A stretch of DNA of 64,000 nt, taken from NCBI RefSeq assembly GCF_030272615.1, contig NC_081409.1, positions 529,700,291 to 529,764,290 on the forward strand. The letters run 5' to 3'. The stretch comes from Cryptomeria japonica (lineage: Eukaryota; Streptophyta; Pinopsida; Cupressales; Cupressaceae). Under the pieces are notes generated by a model that was not told where the DNA came from, ran no database searches, and worked only from the letters and a program-made list of their open reading frames with translations. The number at the start of each line of letters is the position of its first letter. The first letter of the stretch is position 1. Below are positions 49,667 through 60,021 of this stretch, in pieces. The position numbers were made by a program, and so were the translations under genes.

Positions 49667-50132
49667 CTGCAAAAACCCAACAACGAAGCATCAGAAAACA
49701 TTCCAAATTAGCCTACAAGAGAAGTAAAACATCAAGTGAATCCAACTGAATCAATTGCAAAATCACATTTTCACGTTTAGACCTTCAAAAATGCTCACGG
49801 TCTCCTGAACAACAAAACATAGAGGGACAGAATCTCGTACGAGTCAGGAATAGCTCTCGTACGACAAAACAATCCCAAACGACAAATAATTGGACTCCGC
49901 ACGACAAAATGGTCTTTTTATAGACCTGTCATACGATACAAGGGTGCATCCCGAACGGCAATTCAAATGACTTCAAATGACAAAAGATAATTTACCAGTT
50001 ACTCGTACGAGACAGAATCTTGTCTCGCATGATAAAACGTGAAACCCGGCCCCACACATGTGAAAAACTTGAAAAATGAGCAAAAAAAATTCAAAATTAA
50101 AAACATAAAGAGGCTTAAGATTGATTACTTAC
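49667..50132 (-). other. Intron of the PMD gene (466 bp)
   Basis: The donor is GCG|GTAAGTAATC and the acceptor TTGGGTTTTTGCAG|GTT, between in-frame exons, phase 0. Because the gene runs opposite to the element, the intron would not be removed from the element's genomic RNA. It contains three perfect TCGTACGA palindromes and a TCATACGA variant. Confidence 0.8.
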
Positions 50133-50277
50133 CGCTGGCTCATAGTTTCGGGGTCGATTATGACATCTCTGGCACTCGAATCGATATTGATGAGTAGGGA
50201 CCACCATTTTCTTCGCAGAAGGCTTTTTGAATTTTCAAACTTGGAGGGTTAAAATGATTTGAAAATGACACTTTTGT

Positions 50278-50290
50278 CTCATATATAGCC
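50278..50290 (-). promoter_or_regulatory. TATA box of the antisense PMD gene
   Basis: GGCTATATATGAG on the minus strand lies about 71 bases upstream of the PMD ATG. It suggests that the antisense gene had its own promoter, independent of the LTR. Confidence 0.6.
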
Positions 50291-51370
50291 AAAAACCTAA
50301 TTTTTCAACTTGCTCCGATGGACATGAAAATTGTACCCTTAGCTAATTTGACTATTCTGATTCTATTTTCGGGATCAAAATCAAAATTCGAGATCATTTT
50401 GCTAGTCAATTTCACAATTTGGACCGCTTAGCGCTCTTTTCATCGAATGCTCATTTTTTCTTCAAATTGTGCTCAATTTCAACACTGCATATCAATTTCA
50501 ATTCTACACATCAATTTTACGATCAACTCTGCGCTTAACTCATCAATCAACGCCAAAATTTTCAAAAATTCCTTACAATCAATTTGTGTTCAAATAACTT
50601 ATTTTCGCCACACAATTGCCTATCATGTACCCTCGCTATCTTTCGATTTTGTTCCCAAGGGGGCATACTCACGACCCTATGACCTCACATCTTCAATGTC
50701 GAGAACATTTTTTTTCAAATCTTCATCAAAAGTCGAGCAAAATCTTTTTTTAAAACTAAAGAAAATCAATTCTCATTGCTAAGGGGCATCTTAGCTTCAT
50801 CGCTTCACATCAAGTTGAGATCTCTCGATTATCTTAATCGAATCAATCGCTAGGGGCATATCAGTTTCATCGCTTCAAATCAAGCTGATATTTGTCCTTC
50901 ATCTGAATCAATCTCTTAAAGTTAATGAGTTTCATCGCTTCATTCCAAACTAATTATTCTTTAAACTCAATAAAAAGTTTAAAGAGTGTCTTTGATCACA
51001 CTCAATCTAAGCAGGTGTTCAGTATTCGTTTCTTGATCAAGCTGGACAATTTATCTTCATCGTGTCTTGATCAATCAAGTTCAAAATCGATTTTTATCAT
51101 CACTCACTACATCTAAGTTCAATCGAGTTCTAGATCAGTAAGATCTGCTTATTGATCAATCAAGTTCAAGTTCGATATCTTTTGTTTCTATCGTTCCTCA
51201 ATTCAATCAAGTTCGGGAACGGTATCGTTTTAATCAGACTTCATTCAACTTTTTCGCTTCGAATCAAGCTAAACACCTTGCTCTTCATCTAGTTCATGAT
51301 CATTCAAGTTCAAAACTGGCATCTCCTAGACATCACACATTCTTTGAACCAACGCGATGCTCGCACATTA
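50291..51370. other. 3' untranslated region of the Tat element with degenerate repeats
   Basis: About 1.1 kb without protein-like frames. From about 50770 it has loosely repeated words such as TTTCATCGCTTCAAATCAAG (near 50797, 50858 and 50930) and GATCAATCAAGTTC (near 51069 and 51154). It lies between the PMD promoter and the PPT. Confidence 0.7.
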
Positions 51371-51387
51371 ATTCAAAGAGGGGCAAA
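51371..51387 (+). promoter_or_regulatory. Polypurine tract of the Tat element
   Basis: ATTCAAAGAGGGGCAAA directly precedes the TG of the 3' LTR at 51388. Confidence 0.85.
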
Positions 51388-52168
51388 TGTAATACCCTAA
51401 AAATGGTCATCTAAACCATGGGCCCCTAATCTCGACAACATCACCAAGGTCCTAACCAAAGGCAATTAAATCAATCTTGAGCACATTATTAATTCTTTAA
51501 TCATCAAATATCACATGGCAAATCAATTACTCAATATTAATTAAATATTCATTTAATTAATTGAATCATTTTCAAGAATATCATTTTGATCAATTATCTA
51601 ATTTTAATTTATTAAATATCCTTGCATATTTAATTAATTAATAAAATTGCCATTTAATCATGCAAAAGGAATTAATTTATTATAATAGAGGAATTAATTA
51701 CAAAACAAGAGTTCAATTGAAATTAAACAAAAAAAAGAATTGAATTGAGAGAGAAATCAAACTTGAGATATTATTTCTTTTTCTAAATTTAGAACTTGAA
51801 ATCAGAAAAGCAATTAAATTGAATTATTGGATTATTCTCTAAAATTGGAACTCAAAGCTTTTTAGAAAAAGAAGTTCAGTTTCATTGAAAAGACTTTTTT
51901 TTTAATAAATAAAAGAATTATCTATTTTTATCACAAATGCATGGAATTAATTTATTATTATTTCCAATGCAACTTGGACTTCTAATTTGAATGCATTTCA
52001 AAAACTATAATTGGAATCTATCTCAAGGTTAACTAAACCCGATTTCTCAATTATTTTCAATTAATCCTAAATTGAGCTTTTCTCTTGGTAATTCTCTATA
52101 AATTCAGTCTTCAGCTCTCATTCCAATCTGCCCCAGAGATTTTTGAGAGCACGCTTGGAGATTATTAT

Positions 52169-53289
52169 TGTTGGCATTTTTTATGATTATGTTGTGATTG
52201 TGATTGATGGACACACACTTGCATTGAGATCACTTTTATATGTACGAGTTATGCTCAACCGGCAATTGTTCCCAACCGGTATGATGCATTATAGTCCTTA
52301 GACTATTGGTGTTTTGCAGAAAGTGTTTACCGATCTGAAGCGGTATGTTGACCCCAAGCGGTTCGAGGATCTCAAGCGGTACGAAGGATCAAAGCGGCCG
52401 AACACATGTTTCCCAATCTTCATTTTGTCAAACCGGCAACCGGTATTTTGCTTAAACCGGTATTTTGTATGAACCGGTAATACTCTGTGATGAGTTACCA
52501 ACTGGCATTTTGTGATGAGTTACCATCCACCAATTGTTTGACAGTGCCAACACTTCAACGGTGCTTTTTGTGTCATGTTATAGAATATGTCTAGATGCAT
52601 TGAACCTAGGCAATTGTATTGTAATCCTATTGGACTGACATGAAATCAGATTCCTTTAAAAGGACATCATGTCTAGGGTTTTATGTTGTTGCTAGGGTTT
52701 AAGGTGGTTAATGAGTTAGAGAGTGTGAATGAGCAAAAGACTGAAGTAATGCTCGAATGCATTAGGAACGTGATATCAAGGATCTAATCATGCAATCTAT
52801 GTTATTAGCTAGATCACTCACTTGTTGATTACTCACATCTTCGACAAGTCTGAAGCCCTTAACCGGGTAGGCCCAAAAGCTTTTTGTAAATCCTCTAACA
52901 AGGTGGTTCACATCCGTGGATCTAAAATCCTCTAGCAAGGTAGTCTTTAATTGGACTTATCTCCTAACAAAGATTGAGATTCCTAACAGGATCTGTTCTG
53001 GTAAAGAACATTGTATGACCTTAACCGGTCTAGTTCCTATTCTGCAGATAGTTACTTGTGAGTTCCATCTCACCGTGGTTTTTCCCATTTGGGTTTCCAC
53101 GTCAAAATCTCTTGTGTTATGGTGTTTGTGCTTCTGTGGGTGAATGCATTATTTGCTATTTGGTTTACATGTGTGCTAACCGGTTTGTCTGCTAAACTGT
53201 TTTACCGGTTTACTATTAGTCTAGCAAAGTGTTTAAGTACATTAATTTTTAGCATACTAATTCACCCCCCCCCCTCTTAGTATTCATCA
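52169..53289 (+). repeat. 5' LTR of element B
   Basis: Rich in AACCGGT and AAGCGGT words. It has an extra stretch of about 18 bases between AAGCGGT repeats (about 52355-52385) that is missing from the 3' LTR, consistent with slippage. A TTTAAAAGG box near 52654 is a possible TATA equivalent. Confidence 0.93.
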
Positions 53290-53291
53290 AT

Positions 53292-53303
53292 TGGTATTAG
53301 AGC
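53292..53303 (+). promoter_or_regulatory. PBS of element B, initiator-Met tRNA type
   Basis: TGGTATTAGAGC, one mismatch from the standard TGGTATCAGAGC, two bases after the LTR end. Confidence 0.92.
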
Positions 53304-53339
53304 CAACCTTTCTATAAGTTTAACCACTTGGAAAGAGAT

Positions 53340-54599
53340 ATGGGGGAACTTACATTGAGGGAACTTACTCATCGACTCACTTAGTCTGAGCAAGCCTATG
53401 ATGATCTTATGGTCAAATATAAGGCCTCTCAAGCAAAAAGGAGAGAACATGCTCAAAAGCTGATGGAGCTATCTGAAAATAGTTCTTCTGATGAAGCGGA
53501 CAAGGAATCCCTAATCTAAGAAGTAGAAAAGTTGAATGAATCCAATTCCAACCTGAGAAAGGAGTTGGAAGGACTAACTATCCGCATGTGCCAAGAGCTT
53601 GAGAACCAGAGAAAAGATGAAGATCTGATAAAAAACAAAGATCATGAAATCTCAAAGCTGAAGCAAGAGATCAGTGCCCTAACTGCTCAACTCCGTGTGA
53701 GCAAAGTGGGAAATGAAGACATGCAAGGAGAACTGAACATTGCCATCTCTGAAAAATGAAAACCTGATGGAAACAAATGCTGCTATTTCCAAAGAACTCT
53801 CTGAGTCAAAGGAAATACTTGCTAAGTTCAATAAGAGTTCTGTTAAGCTAGAGCAAATGCTTGAATCTGCCAAATCTATCAAGAATCTGATGGACTTGGT
53901 TATTCCGGTCATGAGGAAGGTGAGACCTCTGGTACAAATGCTGGAGCATCAAAGGATAAAGGTAAGCAAAAGTTTAAACTTGTTTGCTTTAACTGTCTTA
54001 AAGAAGGACATACTGCCAATGTGTGTAGGAGTAAGGCTTACAATAATTTTCCTTATTTTCTACATGATAAGCCTAGATCCTATAGATTCAATGGAAACTG
54101 TTATGCATGCAACAAGTTTGGGCATAGAGCATCTGAATGCAGGTCTGTTATGAACAACACTGGAAGATATCCTCAGAGGCCTCAAGGAGTTGGTCCTGAA
54201 CCTTTTGTGAACTGGAATCACAAACGATTTAATGCCTTCAATCATCAGTCAAGAAGCGGTGGCTATCAAGCGGCAATCGGATGGAGAGAAAACTGTATGG
54301 TCTGTCATGGTCATGGTCACACTGCTGCAACATGTAGGAGGAAGAATGACAACATGAATAATGGACCTTAGAGACCACCTGGAATGGTCTGCTATCATTG
54401 CAACAAACTGGGTCACATTACCAGATTCTGCAGATCAAGAAAGAACATATCGGATGACATACCGATTACTCCAAAAGGAAAGATTGATATTGACACTATT
54501 CAAGCATATATGAACAAAACTTGGAAGAAGAAACCAACGGTGTTGCAAGAAGAACCGGTTTCTGCACCTAGTGTGGAAATATCAAAACCGACAAACTAA
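53340..54599 (+). pseudogene. Element B ORF1: coiled coil plus four CCHC zinc knuckles (Gag-like)
   Basis: The start is the ATG at 53340 (MGELTLRELTHRLT), 37 bases after the PBS. Stops occur near 53379, 53517 and 54369, with compensating shifts near 53750 and 53930. The first ~200 codons are charged and heptad-like (SNLRKELEGLTIRM, ISKLKQEISALTAQL). Four knuckles follow: CFNCLKEGHTANVC, CYACNKFGHRASEC, CMVCHGHGHTAATC and CYHCNKLGHITRFC. Order and number equal element A ORF1, although the sequences are well diverged. Confidence 0.9.
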
Positions 54600-55044
54600 G
54601 CATCAGAAAAGCTTAGGGGGACAAAATGGAGAAATGTTTTCGAACCCCCGGTTTACACTGGTAAAAGACCTTAACCGGTATGTGATACCTGTCATTTGGC
54701 GGAAGACCGGAAATGATAAAAGTCAAATTAGGGTTTACGCCCTAATGGTGGAGCATTTATTATGGTAGGTGAGGAATATGTTTAAAAGGAAATTTCAAAT
54801 CACTTCTCACTATCATTTTTCAAGCGAAGAAGGTTTTCAAGTGCAAAATGACAAAAAAGTGATTTGTGCTACGATTCAGAGAAATTTAGAAACCTTGAAG
54901 GAGACTTAGAAGAAAATTACAAATGGTCAAGAGAAGAACGCAAAGTGATGATTCTGCAACTGACAGAGTGTGAGGTGAAGTAGAATCTGAAAGCCCTAAA
55001 TTCTCGATTTTCGAAAGGTATTTCTCGAGTTTTCTGTTTTTATC
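54600..55044 (+). other. Gap between ORF1 and ORF2 of element B
   Basis: 445 bases in which no protease, integrase, RT or RNase H motif is visible. It corresponds to the place where pol lies in complete Sireviruses, and to the 300-base gap in element A. Confidence 0.75.
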
Positions 55045-58000
55045 ATGGCTTCCGCGTCTCATACTAGCTCTAGTGCATCTGTCGATTCAGTAAGCTTCAT
55101 TCAACGCAAGTCCAAATACAATGCCCTATCACAAGTTCCTGCTGGAGTAATAGTGGAAGAAGGAATATTTGATTATATAGACTATAAAATTGAAGACTTA
55201 GGGTCTCTAGCAATTCACTTGTAGCTAGGTCTATTATGTGGGAAAGATAAAAAGATCAAACTGGAGTATAGCATTTTGGAGAAGAAGAAACTTCACAATG
55301 CGGTTTACTTCCTAGAGGATTTCACAGATGACCACATTAGAATCATTCTGAGCAGAGTTCATGGTGACAAGATGTACCTGGAGAGAACTCATGATATCAC
55401 ACCACAAGTTGTTCATGCCGTCACTAGTTTCTGCAACGTCGGTGAAGTGTCAGCCCTGAGGAAGATCGTCAAGACTGAAATGACCAAGCTCACCGGTTCA
55501 GTGAGCGACTCACGAGGAATGACTGTTAATTCCATCAAGGAAGACCTCGTGAAATATGTGTGCATGGTGATTGGATACTGAACGTTCCATGCTAGCAGAA
55601 TTAACTCTGTATCTGCTACAGCGGTAAATGCCGCTTACCGGATGATCAAGGAAGATGCATCGTTTGACCTCTACACCGGTATGCAAAGGCAACTCCTGTT
55701 GAATCTTAAATCAATCAAATAGGATAATGCATTAAAATTCAAGTTTGGACAACTACTAGTAGGACTATTTTTCTACTTCCAAGGCTACTTCCCCAGAGTG
55801 GGAGATATTCAGTGGTCTGCAGACCAACCGGTTACCAAGCAAATCAAAGAAAGCCTACAAGCAGTTGGAATCGGCTACCCTGAAGTTCTGAACAAGTACT
55901 TTGATGAGTTCAGAAGCAAGATGAGTCTGAGGATGAGGATATCCGGTGACATTGTCAAGAAATATGAAGATGATATCTGCTTTATCATCAATGTGGATGA
56001 ATGCATAATGGAGGCCGTTGAGCCCAGACAGGAAGAAGTAGAGCCTATGGGCTATGAGGTGATGTATGATATGTTGGACGGGTATGCTTCTACCCTAATC
56101 ACCTCACCTCTTGATCCTAAGGCAAAGAGAACCAACACCTATCTGGAAAGGGTTGCACCAGTTATAGAACCTCCTGAAAAGAAAGGAAAGGCAGTGCCTT
56201 TGGTATCAGCACCGATTACTGCAGTCAGTCCCAAAGTGACCAAGCGGTCACCTGCAAAGAAGAAACCGGAAGTGGCACCTGCCAAAGGCTTCAAGAGGAA
56301 GAGGAAGAGGAAGACAAGGAATAACTCACCGGACTCAGAAGAAACTGTGTCTGAAGAAAAACCCAAGAAGACAAGACAAGCAAGAAAAAAGACAAAGAAT
56401 GAACCGGCATCATCGGCACCGGTAAATATTGACATTTCTTCCTACAAACCTTTGACACATTGTCAAAGAACCATAAATAATATTAGGAGAAAAGTGTTGA
56501 ATGATTTGATTGATTGTTTTGATGATTTTAATTATGATGAAAATGAAGCAGTTGAACAAGAAATCATTATGTATTTATGTGTTAATGACCGGTCGCCTTC
56601 AGAAATTAGATCTAAGACACCGGATTCTTTATATAACTCCTTAGACAATAAATGGTGCATTACCATAGAAAAAGAACAGAAAATGAGAGACAATTTTTGC
56701 TCAACATTTTCCTGATGTGTCAAATTCAGAACTTTTCGAAGTTATGAATAAATACAAAGGCCTCTTCTTCATGAGAAGAAGAAGACTCCTGTTGCTGGAA
56801 GGAAGGAGTCAAGAAGTGATCAAGAATACACACACTCTTGCTCTAGAAGCTCTTAAGATGCATCGAGTGGCTGAAGCCAACAGGAAGGCTGAGCAAGAAA
56901 CGACAATAACTAAACTCGATGAAGTGTTTGATACTGAAGGAAACCCGGTTTTTGAACCTACAGACACTATTGATGTCGATGCTCTAGATGTAGAAAATGT
57001 TGCATAGGACACACCATTTGAAGCAACAGGACAAGAGAAGCAGGTTGAATAGGTTGAAAAGCAAGTTGTGGACAAATAGGAAGAGGTAGCAAAGAAATAG
57101 GTGAAAAAGAAGAAAAAGGAAGAAGATGAAGAGAAAAAGAAACAAGAAGATGCAAAGAAGAAGAAAGAAGAAAAGGATAAGGAAGAGAAGAAGAAAAAGG
57201 AAGAAATGAGGAGAAATGGAAACAGAAAGAAAAGAGAAAAGAGGATGAGAAGAAAAGAAAGGAAGAGGAGAAGAGAAAGGAAGCAGAAAAGAAGAAGGAA
57301 GAGGAAGAAAAGGAAGAGGAGAAGAGGAAGGAAGCAGAGAAGAATAAGGCAAAGGAGGATAAGGAAGAGGAAAAGAGAAAAGAAGTGGAGAAGAAGAAGG
57401 CAAAGGAGGACAAGGAAGGAGAAGCGGCAAAGAGCACACAGATGGAGACTCCAAAGGCAACCAGCAGTCAAGCCAAACTAGCTGACCTCACCAGTCCCAT
57501 TGACCTCCAGTCTGCAAACGAAATGGAGCTGCTACAGAGCATTAAGGTTGCTCAAGAATGCCTTGAAGTGTTAAGGAGGAAGGAGGAGGAAGATGTGATC
57601 CAAGCTGCGGTGGACACTCTTACCGGTTTGTCACCTGGCACAAACCTCCCTAGTACTGACTCATCATTGGCACAATTGAAGCTCCTATGCACCGTAGTGG
57701 ATAATCAAATGTAGAGCCTAGAAGAGGTAGCAGAGGCAAATGCCAAGAAAGAGCATCAAAAGGCTCTCAACATTGCCCTGGTGAAGAAGCTTAATGAGCT
57801 CTGGTCCGAACTGCAAAAAGCACAAAAAGACATAAGGAATGCTTTGGATGAGGGGAATCTACTACTGAGTAAGATTTTCCAACCCCATCTCTTCTATGAT
57901 GATGTGCTTGTATAGAAGCAAAAGCTACAAACTAACTTGCAGTTATATATGAGTACCTTCAAGCTGTCATATGACTCTTTTACAGATTATGGGCAAACCG

Positions 58001-58308
58001 TTCACCGGTTTCACATCCAATCTACCAAAATAGAGTTGGAAATCATCAACCGGACTCGAGATTTGTAGGAACTCCAACTGGTTCTACTCCCTCGCCTGCA
58101 GATACTTCAGAAATGTTATCTAAATCCGGATGCCTTAACGGTGACTCAAGAGATGAACACATTAGATGCCATGGAAGAACAGGTCTCCCAGATGCAGACA
58201 GAGAAAGGAGTGGCTACCTCCCTACTTGAGTCCTGGTCCTTATCTATGAAACAATTTTTGCAGGACTTCAAAACAATTTTTGACAAGTTTTATTCTTTAT
58301 TGGCATAA
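55045..58308 (+). pseudogene. Element B ORF2: long protein of unknown function
   Basis: The start is the ATG at 55045 (MASASHTSSSAS). The frame is open to 56715 except for stops near 55222, 55579 and 55720. A +1 shift near 56700, several stops (57005-57100) and a shift in the Lys/Glu-rich part near 57385 lead to an end near 58306. The N-terminal domain aligns with element A: PAGVIVEEGIFDYIDYKIED, HIRIILSRVHGDKMYLERTH, DITPQVVHAVTSFCNVG and LKFKFGQLLVGL-like words. Then come a basic PAKKKPE / FKRKRKRKTR stretch, a long Lys/Glu tract and a coiled-coil C-terminus (LLPRLQILQKC). Family not recognised. Confidence 0.83.
57080..57420 (+). repeat. Near-pure purine tract coding a Lys/Glu-rich segment
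   Basis: About 340 bases of almost only A and G on the plus strand (GAAGAAAAGG-type words) inside element B ORF2. Long Phe/Ser/Leu-rich minus-strand frames here (56809-57471) are shadows of this tract. Confidence 0.9.
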
Positions 58309-58367
58309 ACTCTTATTCTTTTAATACTAATGACACAGGTGTTGGTCTGTAATTATTGTCATTGTTG

Positions 58368-58572
58368 GCAAAGGGGGAGAAGTATAAATTTTGAATGTTT
58401 TGATGTATACTTTCATGTTATTTCTGTTAAGAAGTAGTATACATTGTATTTTCTGCAAATGGGATAGTGTATATGCTTAGGGGGAGTAATTTTGATTATG
58501 GCATATTTTTGTTGTAAAACACTTAGATGTCAAAATTTCCTAAGTGTTGCCTTCAATGCCAAAGGGGGAGAT
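58368..58572 (+). promoter_or_regulatory. Triplicated polypurine tracts of element B
   Basis: Tracts at 58368-58382 (GCAAAGGGGGAGAAG), 58476-58488 (CTTAGGGGGAGTA) and 58559-58572 (CCAAAGGGGGAGAT), the last touching the 3' LTR. The 29 bases 58553-58581 are identical to the reverse complement of 42694-42722 in element A. Confidence 0.87.
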
Positions 58573-59647
58573 TGTTGGCATTTTTTATGATTATGTTGTG
58601 ATTGTCATTGATGGACACACACTTGCATTGAGATCACTTTTATATGTACGGGTTATACTCAACCGGTAATTGTTCCCAACCGGTATGATGCATTATAGTC
58701 CTTAGACTATTGGTGTTTTGCAGAAAGTGTTTACCGATCTGAAGCGGTATGTTGACCCCAAGCGGTATGAAGGATCAAAGCGGTAGAACACATGTTTCCC
58801 AGTCTTCATTTTGTCAAACCGGCAACCAGTATTTTGCTTAAACCGGTATTTTGTATGAACCGGTAATACTCTGTGATGAGTTACCATCCACCAATTGTTT
58901 GACGATGTCGACACTTCAACGGTGCTTTTTGTGTCGTGTTACAGAATATGTCTAGATGCATTGAACCTAGGAAATTGTATTGTAATCCTATTGGACCGAC
59001 ATGAAATCAGATTCCTTTAAAAGGACATCATGTCTAGGGTTTTATGTTGTTGCTAGGGTTTAAGGTGGTTAATGAGTTAGAGAGTGTGAATGAGCAGAAG
59101 ACTGAAGTAATGCTCGAATGCATTAGGAACGTGCTATCAAGGATCTAATCAAGCAATCTGTGCTATTAGCTAGATCACTCACTTGTTGATTACTCACATC
59201 TTTGACAAGTCTGAAGCCCTTAACCAGGTAGGCCCAAAAGCCTTTTGTAAATCCTCTAACAAGGTGGTTCACATCCGTGGATCTAAAATTCTCTAGCAAG
59301 GTAGTTTTTAATCGGACTTATCTCCTAACAGAGATTGAGATTCCTAACAGGATCTGTTCTGGTAAAGAACATTGTATGACCTTAACCGGTCTGGTTCCTA
59401 TTCTACAGATAGTTACTTGTGAGTTTCATCTCACCGTGGTTTTTCCCATTTGGGTTTCCACGTCAAAATCTCTTGTGTTATGGTGTTTGTGCTTATGTGG
59501 GTGAATGCATTATTTGCTATTTGGTTTGCATGTGTGCTAACCGGTTTGTCTGCTAAACTGTTTTACCGGTTTACTGTTAGTCTAGCAAAGTGTTTAAGTA
59601 CATTGATTTTTGGCATACTAATTCACCCCCCCTCTTAGTATTCATCA
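58573..59647 (+). repeat. 3' LTR of element B
   Basis: 1075 bp, TG...CA, followed by the TSD ATTAT. It matches 52169-53289 closely apart from small deletions. Confidence 0.93.
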
Positions 59648-60021
59648 ATTATCACGCTAATTACGCTCTGGAGTCATTGAAGATTATTGTGTTTTTTTAG
59701 ATTATTTGCATCCATTTTACTCATCCGTCATTGCTTACATCCATTATTGCTTGAATTGATTATTTGCTTTAATTATTCATCCATTTTGCATCCATATAGT
59801 TAATATCATATAGATTAAATCCTTCGTCTTGGTGTAGTCTAGTCACTGGTATTGCTTATAACAATCTAAGAGCAATCTTATACTCGCATCTTTTAGAAGG
59901 CAATTAGTCACTTTGTTATGGTTTATTACTTATTGATTATTGATTACTAACCATGCATATAATAACTTAATTGAAGTGTTGTGCTTGCAGCTACAGACCA
60001 CTTTTTCACACACACAATATT

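Larger units (their letters stand above)
41028..50207 (-). pseudogene. Antisense plant mobile domain (PMD) gene with intron, split by element A
   Basis: Read on the minus strand: TATA box (about 50290-50278), ATG at 50207, exon 1 of 25 codons (50207-50133), a phase-0 intron (50132-49667) with GTAAGT donor and TTTTTGCAG acceptor, then exon 2 from 49666. Exon 2 carries PMD hallmarks: FHLPVGELTITPKDVYRIL, the YREMH helix, LQVWAWEHLPVCRP, VVWRPYRG, and RVMRQYGRPRGI. Stops occur near 49211, 48944 and 48614. Element A interrupts the gene at 48585/41782. The tail beyond it (41782-41028) is Gly-rich, then a coiled coil with DRQLAE repeats, ending GEAQS-stop. PMD proteins are plant nuclear proteins, and PMD sequences are known inside Gypsy elements. 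Confidence 0.87.
52169..59647 (+). mobile_element. Element B: Sirevirus-like non-autonomous LTR retrotransposon
   Basis: Starts TGTTGGCATTTTTT and ends TATTCATCA between perfect TSDs ATTAT (52164-52168 and 59648-59652). The LTRs are 1121 bp (52169-53289) and 1075 bp (58573-59647). It has an initiator-Met PBS and three G-rich PPTs. The interior carries a Gag-like ORF1 and a long ORF2, both homologous to those of element A, and no pol domains. It is 7479 bp and plus-strand. Confidence 0.95.
28585..60016 (+). mobile_element. Tat-lineage Ty3/Gypsy retrotransposon with two nested insertions
   Basis: The element runs from TGTAATACCC to ACACACACA between perfect TSDs ATATT (28580-28584 and 60017-60021). 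The span is 31.4 kb; removing element A (6.8 kb) and element B (7.5 kb) leaves about 17.1 kb. Order: 5' LTR, PBS, long leader, gag, protease, a long spacer, RT, RNase H, archaeal-type RNase H, integrase, antisense PMD gene, 3' untranslated region, PPT, 3' LTR. The second RNase H before integrase and the C-x-F-H-x4-G-H-x4-C zinc knuckle in gag are marks of the Tat/Ogre lineage. All genes are broken by stops. Confidence 0.95.
51388..60016 (+). repeat. 3' LTR of the Tat element, split by element B
   Basis: Matches the 5' LTR in two blocks, 51388-52168 and 59653-60016, around element B plus one TSD copy. It ends with the same CACACACACA as the 5' LTR, followed by the TSD ATATT. Confidence 0.95.

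Noticed and set aside
56809-57471. 220-codon Phe/Leu/Ser-rich minus-strand ORF resembling a membrane protein
   Set aside because: It is the complement of the purine tract coding the Lys/Glu-rich segment of element B ORF2.
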